This document shows positions 1 through 11,600 of a DNA stretch of 64,000 nt, in pieces. The translations under genes and the position numbers were made by a program. Within the stretch, counting starts at the first letter, position 1. Every line of letters starts with the position of its first letter. Under the pieces are notes generated by a model. It saw only the letters and a program-made list of their open reading frames with translations. It ran no database searches and was not told the origin of the DNA. Source of the DNA: Forficula auricularia (lineage: Eukaryota > Arthropoda > Insecta > Dermaptera > Forficulidae); the NCBI GenBank assembly GCA_024734495.1, contig JALMQS010000187.1, positions 17,236,455 to 17,300,454 of the forward strand, read 5' to 3'.

Positions 1-385
1 ATTTTACTAATATTTGTTTTCTTTTTCAGGTAGGTGCTCGCTCGTCCTACTAAAACTAACATTTAGATTAAGTATTTGATTTTCTTATTTTCTGGAAAAT
101 CAAATTCTTTATCTTTTTAACATTTTATCCATTTTCCCGTCATTTCCTTAGTGTTTCCTTCTCGAATCGAATCGCGAGTATATTTTTTATTGTGCGCGGG
201 TGTCGAACGTGTTTCTGTGGAATCACCATCCCAGGTCTAAACACGAGACGTTGGCTGTTAAGGTAATATATCTATTTAATACTCTAATATTACTTTAAAT
301 TCACTATATTATTTTACTAATATTTTTTTCTTTTTCAGGTAGGTGCTCGTCCAACTAATCTTAACATTTATATTAAATGATTAAG
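1..385. repeat. Direct repeat, about 311-bp period, at left edge
   Basis: The first ~75 bases recur with few changes at 312-385. Both copies hold a pyrimidine tract ending in CAG followed by GTAGGTGCTCG, which looks like a splice acceptor. Between them is a CpG-containing stretch (about 160-260) ending in AAG followed by GTAATA, which looks like an exon end with a donor. The left part of the array may lie outside the window. It could be a duplicated non-coding exon of a neighbouring gene or an ordinary tandem repeat; no open frame is evident. Confidence 0.5.
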
Positions 386-1680
386 TAGAAATAATTAAAT
401 TAATTAAAACTCAAAATTATCTATATGGAATTTTGTAATCTTTTCCTTTTTCTAAATTTAATTTGAGATATTGGTTTGAAGCAAATTCGCTTTTATATTT
501 TCAGTTTAATAAAATTATTTCACATGGATAGATAATATAATTTCAATTTTGTTTAAAAAAATAACATCTAAGAGTAATTAATAAATCATTTACTTTTAAA
601 AATAGCCCCCTTATATTTCAATATTCGCCCCTGTAAACTTCAATCTAATTATTTTCTGTTTCTGATCTCATGCATAAGTCCTTTCTCTCATCATACTCAT
701 ATCTACAAATTATTGATATTTGTTTCTTAAATACAAATATTTGACAAAATTTTTATATAAAAACTCGAATGTTTAAGACTTTTATACGAATCAAATTGCA
801 GTATTGGAGACATTGTACTGGAATTTGTTTCGGAAAAGGTCTTTTAACAATTACTTATTTCAAGTGTAGACGTATTTTGCTACAAATACAATGTCTCCTA
901 TTTGTTTCAAAACACGCCTAGCCTTGAAATTTTCATTATTTTCGGCTTTCAGATTTCAAATTGTATTTCTGAGTGTTTTATACATTTGAATCTAAAGATA
1001 ATATTTAAAATTTTAAAATTATCACTCTATGAGTATATTATGTATTTGCGTTCAAAATTATATTAATGATCTCCCTTTAATATTTTTTTATATTTATCTA
1101 TCCATGTGGGGGGTGGTGACAGCTGCCTACTCGTGGTGCCCCCTGTTCTCGCTAAACAGCTGTCTATGTCTCTGTATAAATCAACTATAGAGACATAATC
1201 ATATATAATAATTATATTTGCATAATTTTTCACACACACTACACATTCCCATTAATGATACTAATCAATTTCGAAAACTCAAATATAAAATTATAATTAC
1301 TCTTTTTTTAGAAATAATTAAAAGGTGTTGATTTTACAAAAATATAATCAAAATTTCTTGTTTAATTTTATTAATTAAAATTCATTCAAAATTTATGCAT
1401 ATAATTATATATTATATATGTAATTTGAAATATTTATATTCGACTGAAAGTACAAGGGGGAAACTTTTCGACGTCATTGTCTCTAAGAATTAGTAGTATA
1501 GTATTTTAACAAGTAATAAATACAATATTTTTTTCTAAATTAAATGTTTTTTGGGATAAAAATTCACACAAATTATTATGAAAAATAATTTAGAGATTCC
1601 AAATATGATTCCATTCCAGTATTAGACGGATTCCAATAATATTAAAAGTAATTAAAAATTTAATAATCAATTCTGCCGCC
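386..1680. other. AT-rich stretch without a recognisable gene
   Basis: Mostly A/T with no convincing ORF. Two small structures are visible. A 12-bp inverted pair GGAGACATTGTA / TACAATGTCTCC sits at about 804-898. A GC-richer patch at about 1105-1165 is followed by the short inverted repeat ATGTCTCT / AGAGACAT. Nothing else is supported. Confidence 0.5.
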
Positions 1681-1689
1681 GGTCCCGGC

Positions 1690-1800
1690 GACATTTGTCT
1701 ATAGTATAATATGTATGTATAATGTATGTTTATATGCACTAAGTAGAGGACACCCTTTTGTTTCTCTTTATGTAAAGAGTTAAAGACATTCATTCACTGT
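1690..1800 (+). repeat. Fragment of repeat family X
   Basis: Contains a diverged version of the block reading GTATGTTTATTTGCAT, then AGAGGACAACC, then TTTGTTTCTCTTT. The same block is found near 10.2, 21.5, 32.6 and 63.2 kb. Family X copies often also carry a hammerhead-like hairpin and TA microsatellites; neither is present here. Confidence 0.5.
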
Positions 1801-2089
1801 CCTTGGAAAACACAGATAAGCCCTATAAATGGAAGCTAGTTTCAATTTAACAAGTCTAGATTTGAATTGAAGTAACTGATAGTTTAATACCATAAAACTA
1901 TAATTTATTAACAGCATTGTTTTGTTTTTTGTTATTCGATTTCTACTTTCACCAAAAACGTATAATTTTGGCTGCCCAAAATCCAAATTACAAAATATTC
2001 ACATTAATTTTTAGCAGTTTATTTAAAAGCTACAACATTCCAAAAGTTTAAGAAATGTCTCAATAAATTTTTTTAAACTTTATGTTATC

Positions 2090-2700
2090 GAAACCGGACT
2101 TTGTTTTCTTGCTACTTCCAAAAAATAAGCTGACGTGTTCTGATGTGGCCATCCACTTGACTTTACCATACAACCTGGCCCCTCTCTTATATTTAATATT
2201 GAATAAAATTATTTATAATCATGTAGGGGAGGGGAGGTTAGTTTTTCCATTTTTAGACTCCTGGGGCCCACTGATTATGTATACAAAACTTACACCCCCC
2301 CCCCTTTTTGGCGGTTAGTTTTTGCGTTTTTAGAATCTGGTGTCCCAGTATACAAAATTTGGTTGAGTTTGCTCAAATAGCCTAGATTTTTAATTTTTAA
2401 CCCCCCCCCCCCCCCCTTAATTTTGGGTCGATATGCACCAAAATCTAATCAGCTCATAATCTCAATGGACCAAAACTAAGTGTGAAATTTGGTTTCAATA
2501 TTTACACTACTTTTTGAGCTAGCTCGACCACAAAAATTTGGTAACCCACAGACTAACGGACACCCAACCAGACAACGGGACAGACAGACTAACTAACAGA
2601 CATTTTGACAAAACAATTATTATCTCGAAAAATATAATTTTTTCGATGTTCACTTATTAAAGCCTTTTTGTAGAGCGAAATACCATGGTTTCGCTCAATT
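2090..2700. repeat. C-run-containing interspersed repeat (family V)
   Basis: A non-coding block with two poly-C runs (about 2291 and 2401) and the phrases TGGTAACCCACAGACTAAC and GACATTTTGACAAAACAATTA. A relative in reverse orientation lies at about 59.8-60.2 kb, again with a long homopolymer, there G. No coding potential is seen. It may be part of a Helitron or another non-autonomous element. Confidence 0.45.
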
Positions 2701-3594
2701 TTTTTAATCAAAATAATGTCAGCCATTTTTAAAATATTTCGAAAAAAGAAGGAAAAAAAACACTTTTTTCATGGACGATTACAATACTTGACCATACTCT
2801 GTATAGTAAAGTAAAAATGAATGTTTTATTAGTTATTATATTATAATTATAAATGTATTTTTTTTACCTGGACAAGTAATACTCTTAGTAAATATTGTTG
2901 GCCCAATTTTGTAATCCGTTCATGAATATAATCAGGGTTAACCAAATGATATCTCAAACTTAAAAATAGAGCACATGTTGTTGCGCCCATAACATAATCA
3001 GGAATAATATCCGAAAACTCCCATCCAACTTTTGTTATGTTGGTTAATAGTTGGTTTCCTCGCTATAAAAAATATGAAAGAATCATGATTAGTTTTAGGA
3101 TTTAGTAATTTAAGACACACCTTATATAATATAAGAATAACTTTTTAACAAAATCTGTAAATGTTTAGGAGGTGAAAAAGTGTATCTAGAAAGAAGCTTG
3201 TATTAATGTATAGATACAATTCATACATAGTCTATTGCGGTTTAATGTTATAGCATCTTTTAATTGAATTTAATTGAAGCTTGTTGTATCATTCTCTATC
3301 GAAGATGACTCGGAAGAGTTCTTCTGGAATAAGTGTTCTGACTAGGTTCTGATATTACAAAACCATAACAAATTGTTTCTGCCAATTCATTTCTTGCCCT
3401 CTATTTTGCATTACATGATGGTTTGGAATAATCCATATTTAGATCCGCTTAGTATATGTTGAAATAATTACAGTTTTCGTTGTTTGATTATGGCAAAAGT
3501 CAAAATTGTGTCCCAGGTTAGTTGAATGGCTAGCTAGAATGATATATTCAGAATTATTTGTTCTATTATCTATTTTAAAACTATTTATGGTTTA

Positions 3595-4374
3595 TATTCC
3601 TTCGGCGGCCCTATTGCTGGCATAGCCCCCTGGACCTCTACCACCCGAAACCCACCCATCACACCCACCCCCGCACCATGCACCCGCTACGCACCGTGGA
3701 CTACAATCCCGTACCATACCCCCGCACCCCCCCTCTACGCTCCCTGGACTACAACCCCCCGTACCATATCCCACTATTCCCCCTGGATCCCCCCCCCGCC
3801 CCGAACCCACCATGCCCCAACCCCGCACCCCACCATTGGACCTTACCCACACCAGCACCCAGTTTTTGCATTTCTAGCCTTCTAGTGACCCACAGATTAT
3901 GTATATAAAATTTGGCTGAGTTTGCTCCAAGGGCAAGAATTTACATTTTTCACCCCCCCCCCCCTTTATGGGTGGTTTTTTGGGAAATTTTTTTAAACAA
4001 AAGTTGTCAGAAATCACATCCCCTACAACTTTGTTTATAATACAATTTGCCGTAGGTTTAATAGCTTAGGAGTTATTTGATAATTGACCCCCCCCCCAAA
4101 CCCCCTTTTGGGGGCAAAATATCAAAACGTTATATAGCTAAAAACATAAGTTTGAAGAGATTTGATGTAAATATGAAATTTCATAATAATCCATTCAGCC
4201 GTTTTGACGTGAATCGTGAGCAACTTTTCGCGAAAACCACGGAAACATACAGACAGACAGATAGGAATTTTGTTGAGAGTGTTTTTGTTCATAACTTTGC
4301 TTGAAACGGGTGCAACCAAAATTTGGCGTGATTTGGACCAATGTACAGACAAAAGCTTAATTTTATATATATAG
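3595..4374 (-). mobile_element. Helitron-like element, minus strand, C/G-rich cargo
   Basis: Read on the minus strand it begins TCTATATATATAAAATTAAG, the same terminus as the copy at 24890. It then has a conserved AT-rich lead and ends in a G-rich, minisatellite-like region (plus strand 3600-3860, C-rich) with a remnant of the terminal GCCGCCGAAGG motif. The 3' CTAG end has decayed. Open frames in the C-rich part, rich in Pro/Thr or Gly, result from composition and are not genes. Confidence 0.55.
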
Positions 4375-4853
4375 ATAACTAACCCACATTTGAATTATAT
4401 TTTAAAATATAATTTCAAATTCACCTTTGATGGTGAGTCGCCAGATGCCTCTAGTGTCGATACATTGGTCATATTATAAAAAAAAAAAAAAGAATATTAA
4501 TAAATAAATAAATTTTTAATTTCCAAGCACAAGATAAAGCAAAAATTTTGTCTTCCATACATATTTTTTTATTTTTTTATTTAGTTTGAGTGACAAGTGC
4601 ATAAAAGTTGAATTTGCTCTGTTGGCCACTCTGGTTGTTTTTTCCCCGAGCAAACGTCATTACGTAATAATATTAAGTTTCTAAGTAATTAAACACTTGT
4701 CGTTTTTTAATTGAATAGATACTGGATATTTTCTTATTATATATCTATATTATTATTCTTTTCATTCAACATATTTAAATATGTATGGGAGCTATACGAA
4801 CCCAACCGAGCCGAACTGAATATATATTAACCGAACCTCCGAAAGTTAAGTCC

Positions 4854-5001
4854 GGACGGGGTGTGTTTTGGACTCCCATTTTTTTTTCTAATCAAACACA
4901 CATTGAAAACCGAACCAGCCAATCGTCGGGCGGGGTGTGTTTGGGGCTCCCCATTTTTTCCTAATGAAAAACACATTGAAAACCGAACAGCCAATCGTCG
5001 G
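4854..5001. repeat. Two-copy tandem duplication, unit about 75 bp
   Basis: Two adjacent copies run from CGGGGTGTGTTT through ACACATTGAAAACCGAAC to GCCAATCGTCGG. The pair lies about 200-300 bp upstream of the presumed BORCS6 transcript start. Each unit carries CCAAT, a common promoter element, but regulatory use is only a guess. Confidence 0.6.
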
Positions 5002-5298
5002 ATATAAATAATAGTGAAAAAAGCACCTTGGACTCTTGTATTTCAGTGAAGAAAAAAAAATGAGGGCATCTGATTTTCGGTTCAGCCAAAAGTATTGCTG
5101 TATAAAAACAGTGTCAATTGGAAAAGTATGTTTAATGAGATTCCTTTTATATGAACTATATATTTTCAAATGAGTGATTTTAATTCCCGCTCTCTTTTAT
5201 TATAATATATATTTAAAAATAAAGATTTATCGCCAAGTTGACATTCATTAGTTCAGCGCGACAAGGGTTAGTGGTGCGCCACTGGTGGGGGAACACTG

Positions 5299-5517
5299 AT
5301 GACAGCGAACCTGGCGGTGAGAAAACATAACATTACTCTAGACATACAGCTTTGTCTGAGCCTTATTTGTTATTTTTGTATCTGGGCCGTTAGCATAGTA
5401 CTTTTTCTCTGGGTGGTCTATTTATTTTTTCCTGAGACAGTACACAGAGCACTAGGCAACAAGCAGCCAGGGCAGCCAACCTCAAACCTAAATAAAAAGC
5501 AGCTGACATTTGACTGA
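5299..5517 (+). CDS. Possible small single-pass membrane protein (72 aa) upstream of BORCS6
   Basis: An intact ATG-to-TGA frame of 72 codons in a patch clearly richer in GC than its surroundings. The product has a polar N-terminus of about 17 residues, then a hydrophobic stretch at about residues 18-44 long enough for one membrane helix, then FPE and a polar, Gln/Asn/Lys-rich tail. It ends 105 bases before the BORCS6 ATG on the same strand, so it could be an independent small gene, the first cistron of a dicistronic mRNA, or a long upstream ORF. Against it, the start context (C at -3) is weak and a GTGAGA donor-like site lies inside the frame. I do not recognise the family. Confidence 0.4.
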   Translation: MTANLAVRKHNITLDIQLCLSLICYFCIWAVSIVLFLWVVYLFFPETVHRALGNKQPGQPTSNLNKKQLTFD

Positions 5518-5622
5518 AGAAAAAAGAAATTTACACAAATCTTTACTGCTACTTTTAATTGTATTATTTATATATTACTGCTTTTAATTCCTAAATTATA
5601 TCTTCTTATAATATTTATAAAA

Positions 5623-8600
5623 ATGAATAACAGAGAGATCTCTTGTGAAAATTCTTTACAAACCAACAGTGAATTTGACAGCGATCTTTTGAATATGACA
5701 CCTAAAAATCAATTCACATCAAATCTTGAATATGAAGAAAAGGTAAATTTCTTTTAATATATGACACTATTGTTTTTTATAAGAATTTTTTATATATTTA
5801 AACAGCTTAACAATTTTCTTCTTTTGAAATCAAAAATTACTTCAAGTTAATTTTTGTATATATTTGATATCTTAAATTTTAAATTGAAAGTTTATATTAG
5901 GAAAATAAGAACAAGTTTTTATGTGTGACTTTTTTATTTATCAGCCAACGTTTCGTCGACTTTGCCGACTTCTTCAGGGCTTCAAACAGACATGCGACAC
6001 ATTCGTCTAAATTTTCTTGTTATCTTCGTTACCATTGAAGACCATCAGAACATAAATTTCAAAAAATATTTGGTACATTCACAATAACAATTTTTCTTTT
6101 CTTTTTATATTAACAATTACATTAGATATAAAACAGAAATAACATATATAGAATGAGGCAACCCTGTTTTTGAACCAGAATAGAATATTTTTCTCCTTTT
6201 GATCCTTACATAAAGAAATCTCAAATTCAAAATAAAATGTAAATTTACGTAAGGATCAAAAGGAGAAAAATATTCTATTCTGGTTCAAAAACAGGGTTGC
6301 CTCATTCTATATATGTTATTTCTGTTTTATATCTAATGAAATTGTTAATATAAAAAGAAAAGAAAGAAAAATTGTTATTGTGAATGTGCCAATATTGTTT
6401 TGGAAATTTGTGTTTCTGATGGTCTTCAGTGGTAACGAAGATAACAAGAAACACACATAAAAACTTGTCCTTATTTACCTAATATAAACTTTCAAATTAT
6501 GGACGGAAATGATAATAATAATTAAATTTTAAATTTCACTGCTTGTGAGGCTTGATAAACTAGAAAATTCTTTCGAGTTGGACCACCTATGGTGTAATTA
6601 CAATGATTTCCCTTTCATTCGACAATGAACTCACCTTGCCAAAAAAAGGTTACACTTCAAGGAAGTTATTTTCTTACAAGTTTTAAGGTAGTTGTTTCAC
6701 GATATGGGTTTTCTTAAGATTTTTTTGAAGTTTAGAGAGATTATTATTTAAATACTTCTGCATCGATTGGTGTTAAAACGAAATTTATGAACAATATAGT
6801 TCCGGAGATATTAAATTCCAAAGATAGAGTTTTTCAGACTCTTATACATTGCACTATACGGGATATCGGAAAGTTTACATACATATTTAATTATAATTAA
6901 GAAACTCTTCTTACCATTACTATAAAAAACTAAACCAACATTAAACAATAACTAATACATTTTTTAAGAAAATTTTAATTCATAGTTACAACACAGTTTC
7001 TGATATAATAATGAATAACGTATAATGAAAAATTTACACTAAAAACAAGCTGGCAACAACGTATATATTTAACCTAAAAAGTGGATTAACTTTAGTACTT
7101 TTTTGACGTTTTGTCGCTTCAACCATTGTCGCAACAGCTTTTAATCGTTTATTAAGAACTTTTTGTTTAATAAATCGACATTTATAATGTATTTTATCTG
7201 TCATTTCTATGAAATAAATATTCAAGCTTGAACAATGTTGCCAGATTTGTCAAACGATCACGGAATGGGCTACCAGTGCTACATAAACAGCAAAAAGTTT
7301 TGGGCTTATGAATTATGAATCCTTATTGTCTGTTCTATATACTCTAGCATTAACTTTTTGCTAGTATTGTCGCGAAACAACTACCTTAATGTCTGGACAC
7401 AAAAATTCAGGCCTTGACTCTGCCCTTAATGAAGGATATCACCTTTTCCGATTAATTTGCTGAGCCCCGGACCTCCTTCTGAGGCTAGACCCTGACAGCA
7501 ACCTCCCAGCGTCTCTGGATAGAATTATTAGATATTTTTTCTCATTTTTGTTTAAATTAAATATATACATATATCATCAATTTCAGCTTTTTGAGTACTA
7601 TAAAAAAAATTTATTTTATTTTTTAGATGCAAGATATGACAGCTTCCTATTCTGAAATTTTATTTGAACCTAATATAAATTCTTCAGACCAAGTGGAAAT
7701 GAAGTTTCCTATTGAAAACAGAACACTTCCAATTGTGAAAAATGATTCAGACATGAATCGACCTGATAAACTTGATTTAAATAATGAGGAGTCTTTTGAA
7801 AATCCAACAAATAAATCCATTCGTGAATTACATTTAGAAGGAACTGTTATTAAAGAAGGAGATATGGTCATGTTTGTTGCAGAAAACTTAGAATCTAAAA
7901 TCAAATTATCAAGTCCAAGTACCAAAAATGGTATTCAGCAAAGTATTTTTAAAATAATATTACTTTCTTTTTTGTGTGATAGCTTCTTTCCGGACCATAC
8001 TATAAGCTCTAAAAGGATTCAGTCATTAAAAAATATTGAATATATTTTTTATTTATTTTTTTTATTTAGAGATTTAAAATTGTGAAATATGTATAAGTTC
8101 GTTATGATTTAGACTAGGCCTCCACATCCCTCCAATCCTCCAACACATGATCCGAAAGAATGACTCAGGATGGGACCTCAGCAGATTGGTGGCATAAAAC
8201 AACCATTGTATACGTTGCGATCTCTATTACAGGGAGCAAAAGTCAAAAAGGGAAAAAATAAAAAAAAAATATATAAATACACAAAAACAAACAAATAAAT
8301 AAATAAAAAACAACAAAGAAACAATTTATTACTCTTACAACTTAAATGAAAGATGGGTGAGAGAAATATAATAATTGAGTTGAATAATAATATAGGGTGT
8401 TTTTTTTTAGAGGTTTACAAATTTAAATTAAAATAAAACAAAGAAAAATATTTTTAATATCAATGAAACTGGCTTTATTGGAAAGATAATTTTATGCCAT
8501 TAATGTTTGAATATGATTTCGGCCATGTGGCCGCCGCGGCTGGCGCGTAGATGGCGCAATCTGGATTTCCAATTTTCACACACTTTTCGCAGCAATTGCG

Positions 8601-11600
8601 GCCGTATTTCGCCAATAATTCGCCGAATGTTGTGTTCCAAGTGTTCAATCGTCTCTGGTTTATCGGCTTTGGGGATATGTCAAGTCACTTGTCTACGCCG
8701 ATAAACCAGAGACGATTGAACACTTGGAACACAACATTCGGCGAATTATTGGCGAAATACGGCCGCAATTGCTGCGAAATGTGTGAAAATTGGAAATCCA
8801 GATTGCGCCATCTACCGTGGCGGCCACATGGCCGAAATCATATTCAAACATTAATGGCATAAAAGTATGTTTCTAATAAAGCCAGTTTCATTGATATTAA
8901 ACATATTTTTCTTTGTTTTATTTTAATTTAAAGTTGTAAACCTCTAAAAAAACACCCTTTACTTTTGCTCTGTATATCTCCTGAGATCCAAGAGCTATGG
9001 ATCAGCAATGGAGGTTGAAATATTTAACGAATTAGAATAGAACTCAGTTTTTGAGTGCTTGAGAAGCAATAGTTGATTTAAAAAGTAAGTGAAAATTATT
9101 CCAGAATTAGAACTTGGAACTAGGGATGAGCAAGAGGATAAATATAGTTAAAATATCGATGTTAAAATCGGCGGTAACCATCGATGTGACGATAATATCG
9201 ACCTGAAAAAATCTATCTATTTTGACGGAAAACATCCTCGTATATTGAAAATAAACTGCAACGGATTGTTGCTAAACTTTATCCAAATTCATTTGAAATA
9301 TTAATATGTTTATTCCTTTATTATTAATCAGATATCACTTGCTATTTGCAGTTCATGTTAACTTTAATTCAAAAATAATGATCTATTCTCATTTAACACT
9401 CCAGGAATAACCATTCTACATTAGATTTTTGACTCTTCGATTATTATTGGTAACCATTGCTGAAGACATGGAGGAATCGACTTAAAATCGAAAATAACGA
9501 TCGATTCTTATCTAATACTAGAGGAATAACCTTATTGCATTCCATTTTTGATGTTTTGACTATTAATGGCAAGCTCTACTGAAAACGTGGAAGAATCGAC
9601 TTAAAATCAAAAAGACTAAATTCTTTTATGGCAAACAACTCAAGCTTGAGTCCTCCTTTTCTTAATTAGATCTAATTAAGAAAAGGAGGAAAAAAAAATG
9701 TTTTTCTATGCCTTTGCTTAAAAAGAAGAAAGTTTTGAACACTACTGTAGAGAGAAGAAGGAAACATTTTATTTGTTTCATTCATTGACCCCTTGAAACC
9801 CTGAAGAAGGAGGGAAAAATCCTCCGAAATGTCCGTTTGAAAGGAAAGGAGGAAGGATTCCAATAAATTACACCTTATTGGATATGTGTTAATTTTTTCT
9901 TTCCTCACTACCCCTGGGCTGCCTTCCATTACATTCAAATAAAGATAAATAACTAGGTTTGGTAATGACGAAATCAATTATATTCCATTTATAAATCAGG
10001 GGTGCCCCCTCCCTCCCCTAGGTTCATGACATGGGGTCAGTATCGCGTGGATATTGAAAATTTTTGTTCCTACTCACCCGATAGGCTTAGTTAAACATAG
10101 TTAAACGATGAAAAATAATATTTATAATTAAAAAAGGCCAAGCCTTCGAAACTATAGTCTCAAACAAATAAATAATATATAAATATATATATATTTGATA
10201 TATATGTGTGTATGTTTATTTGCATCAAGCACCTCCTTGTTTATCTTTATTAATTCTTTATGGCTGAGTCCGATCGGAGCTAATCTACCCGGTTAGAATT
10301 AAACTAATTTAAATATAATAATATATTACATATTATAATTATATTGATAACTTAAAACTCAATTTTTTTGAAAAGTACTATTTTTAGTAGAAATTATAAA
10401 TATCAATTAACGATTTTTTAAAGTTGATAAGATCTACATAAAATGTTTTTTTAAATTAATTAAATATGTTTCATTCCAAAGAATATTGCCAACATATATT
10501 CACTTTTATATAGATATCAATTAATTTTAATATTAATTTAAATAATTATTTTTCACTAGATTCAACCTCTCATTTCCTAGTTCAAGAATTGCTACACCTT
10601 GCTTATACCGCAAAGCTCTTACTCCTCATCTTCAATCTCTTGATCCTAATATTCTAAATGATATAGAACTTCAGGTGCGCCAAGTTGCTACTTCTGTTGA
10701 TAATTTGACAGAAAATTTAGCAGAACTTTTACATAGTGTAAGTCTAACAAAATATTATACAGGTATACAGTATGTTCTTCTATAATACCTGTTACAATTA
10801 CTATTTTGTATGTGAAATACACAGAAAAATCATTTAACGTCACAAAAATATCTGGAAAACGCCCAAACTATAAAAACATATTAAAACGCATTACATAAAG
10901 CTTCTAATTTTTCTTAACATCTTGAAAAAAGATATTAAATAAGGAAAAAGTTAGCTAATAATTAAACAAATTCTTACAACCTATTTCAGGCCTTTTTACA
11001 TATTTCTTGCAGAATTCTATTTATATTAACACTTCTATCATTTATTATATTTTTCACACACTTTTAGGGTCCGTTAAAAAATACGTGTCCCTATTTGTGT
11101 CGATACTATATTGGTATGACTGTCAAAGTAATGTAGTTCATAAACTAAGGAACATATAATAAACTTTAAATTTATAATTCCATTTATTTTCCCCGAAATC
11201 GAAAATCGTAATAAAACTTTAACGGAAGGATTATTTTGAGTGGGATCATATTTTTTTGTGAGGTTTAAAAATAAAAAAATATCGTTTTTGTTTTGGGATT
11301 TGAGGTATCTTTTTTGTAAAAATCTCCTTAATTCAGTTTCTCTCAGCCTGTGGAGTGCTGAAGGAATGAAGAAGCGGAAAACACATTGAAACAAAGATGA
11401 TTAAAACTTAGATCAACGTGCAAAACAGTGTTGGGGGGGGGGGGGGGGGCAAATACAAAACTGGCTGAAAACCATTGATTAATTAGAATTGTAATGTGTT
11501 ATAGGGAAACTGCTGTACTTTTAAATATACATTTAATGAATAACATAATAATTTTTTTAATTTAATTTATACGACTTTTAGGTTTCATCTTTAACTGTTA

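Noticed and set aside
3592..3908. Pro-rich and Gly-rich frames on both strands
   Set aside because: Same cause: C-rich Helitron cargo, no conserved protein.
9672..9977. Minus-strand frame of 101 codons
   Set aside because: Starts inside the perfect palindrome, shows no domain and no splice partners.
11074..11394. Minus-strand frame of 106 codons in BORCS6 intron 3
   Set aside because: Low-complexity residues, no domain, no matching structure around it.
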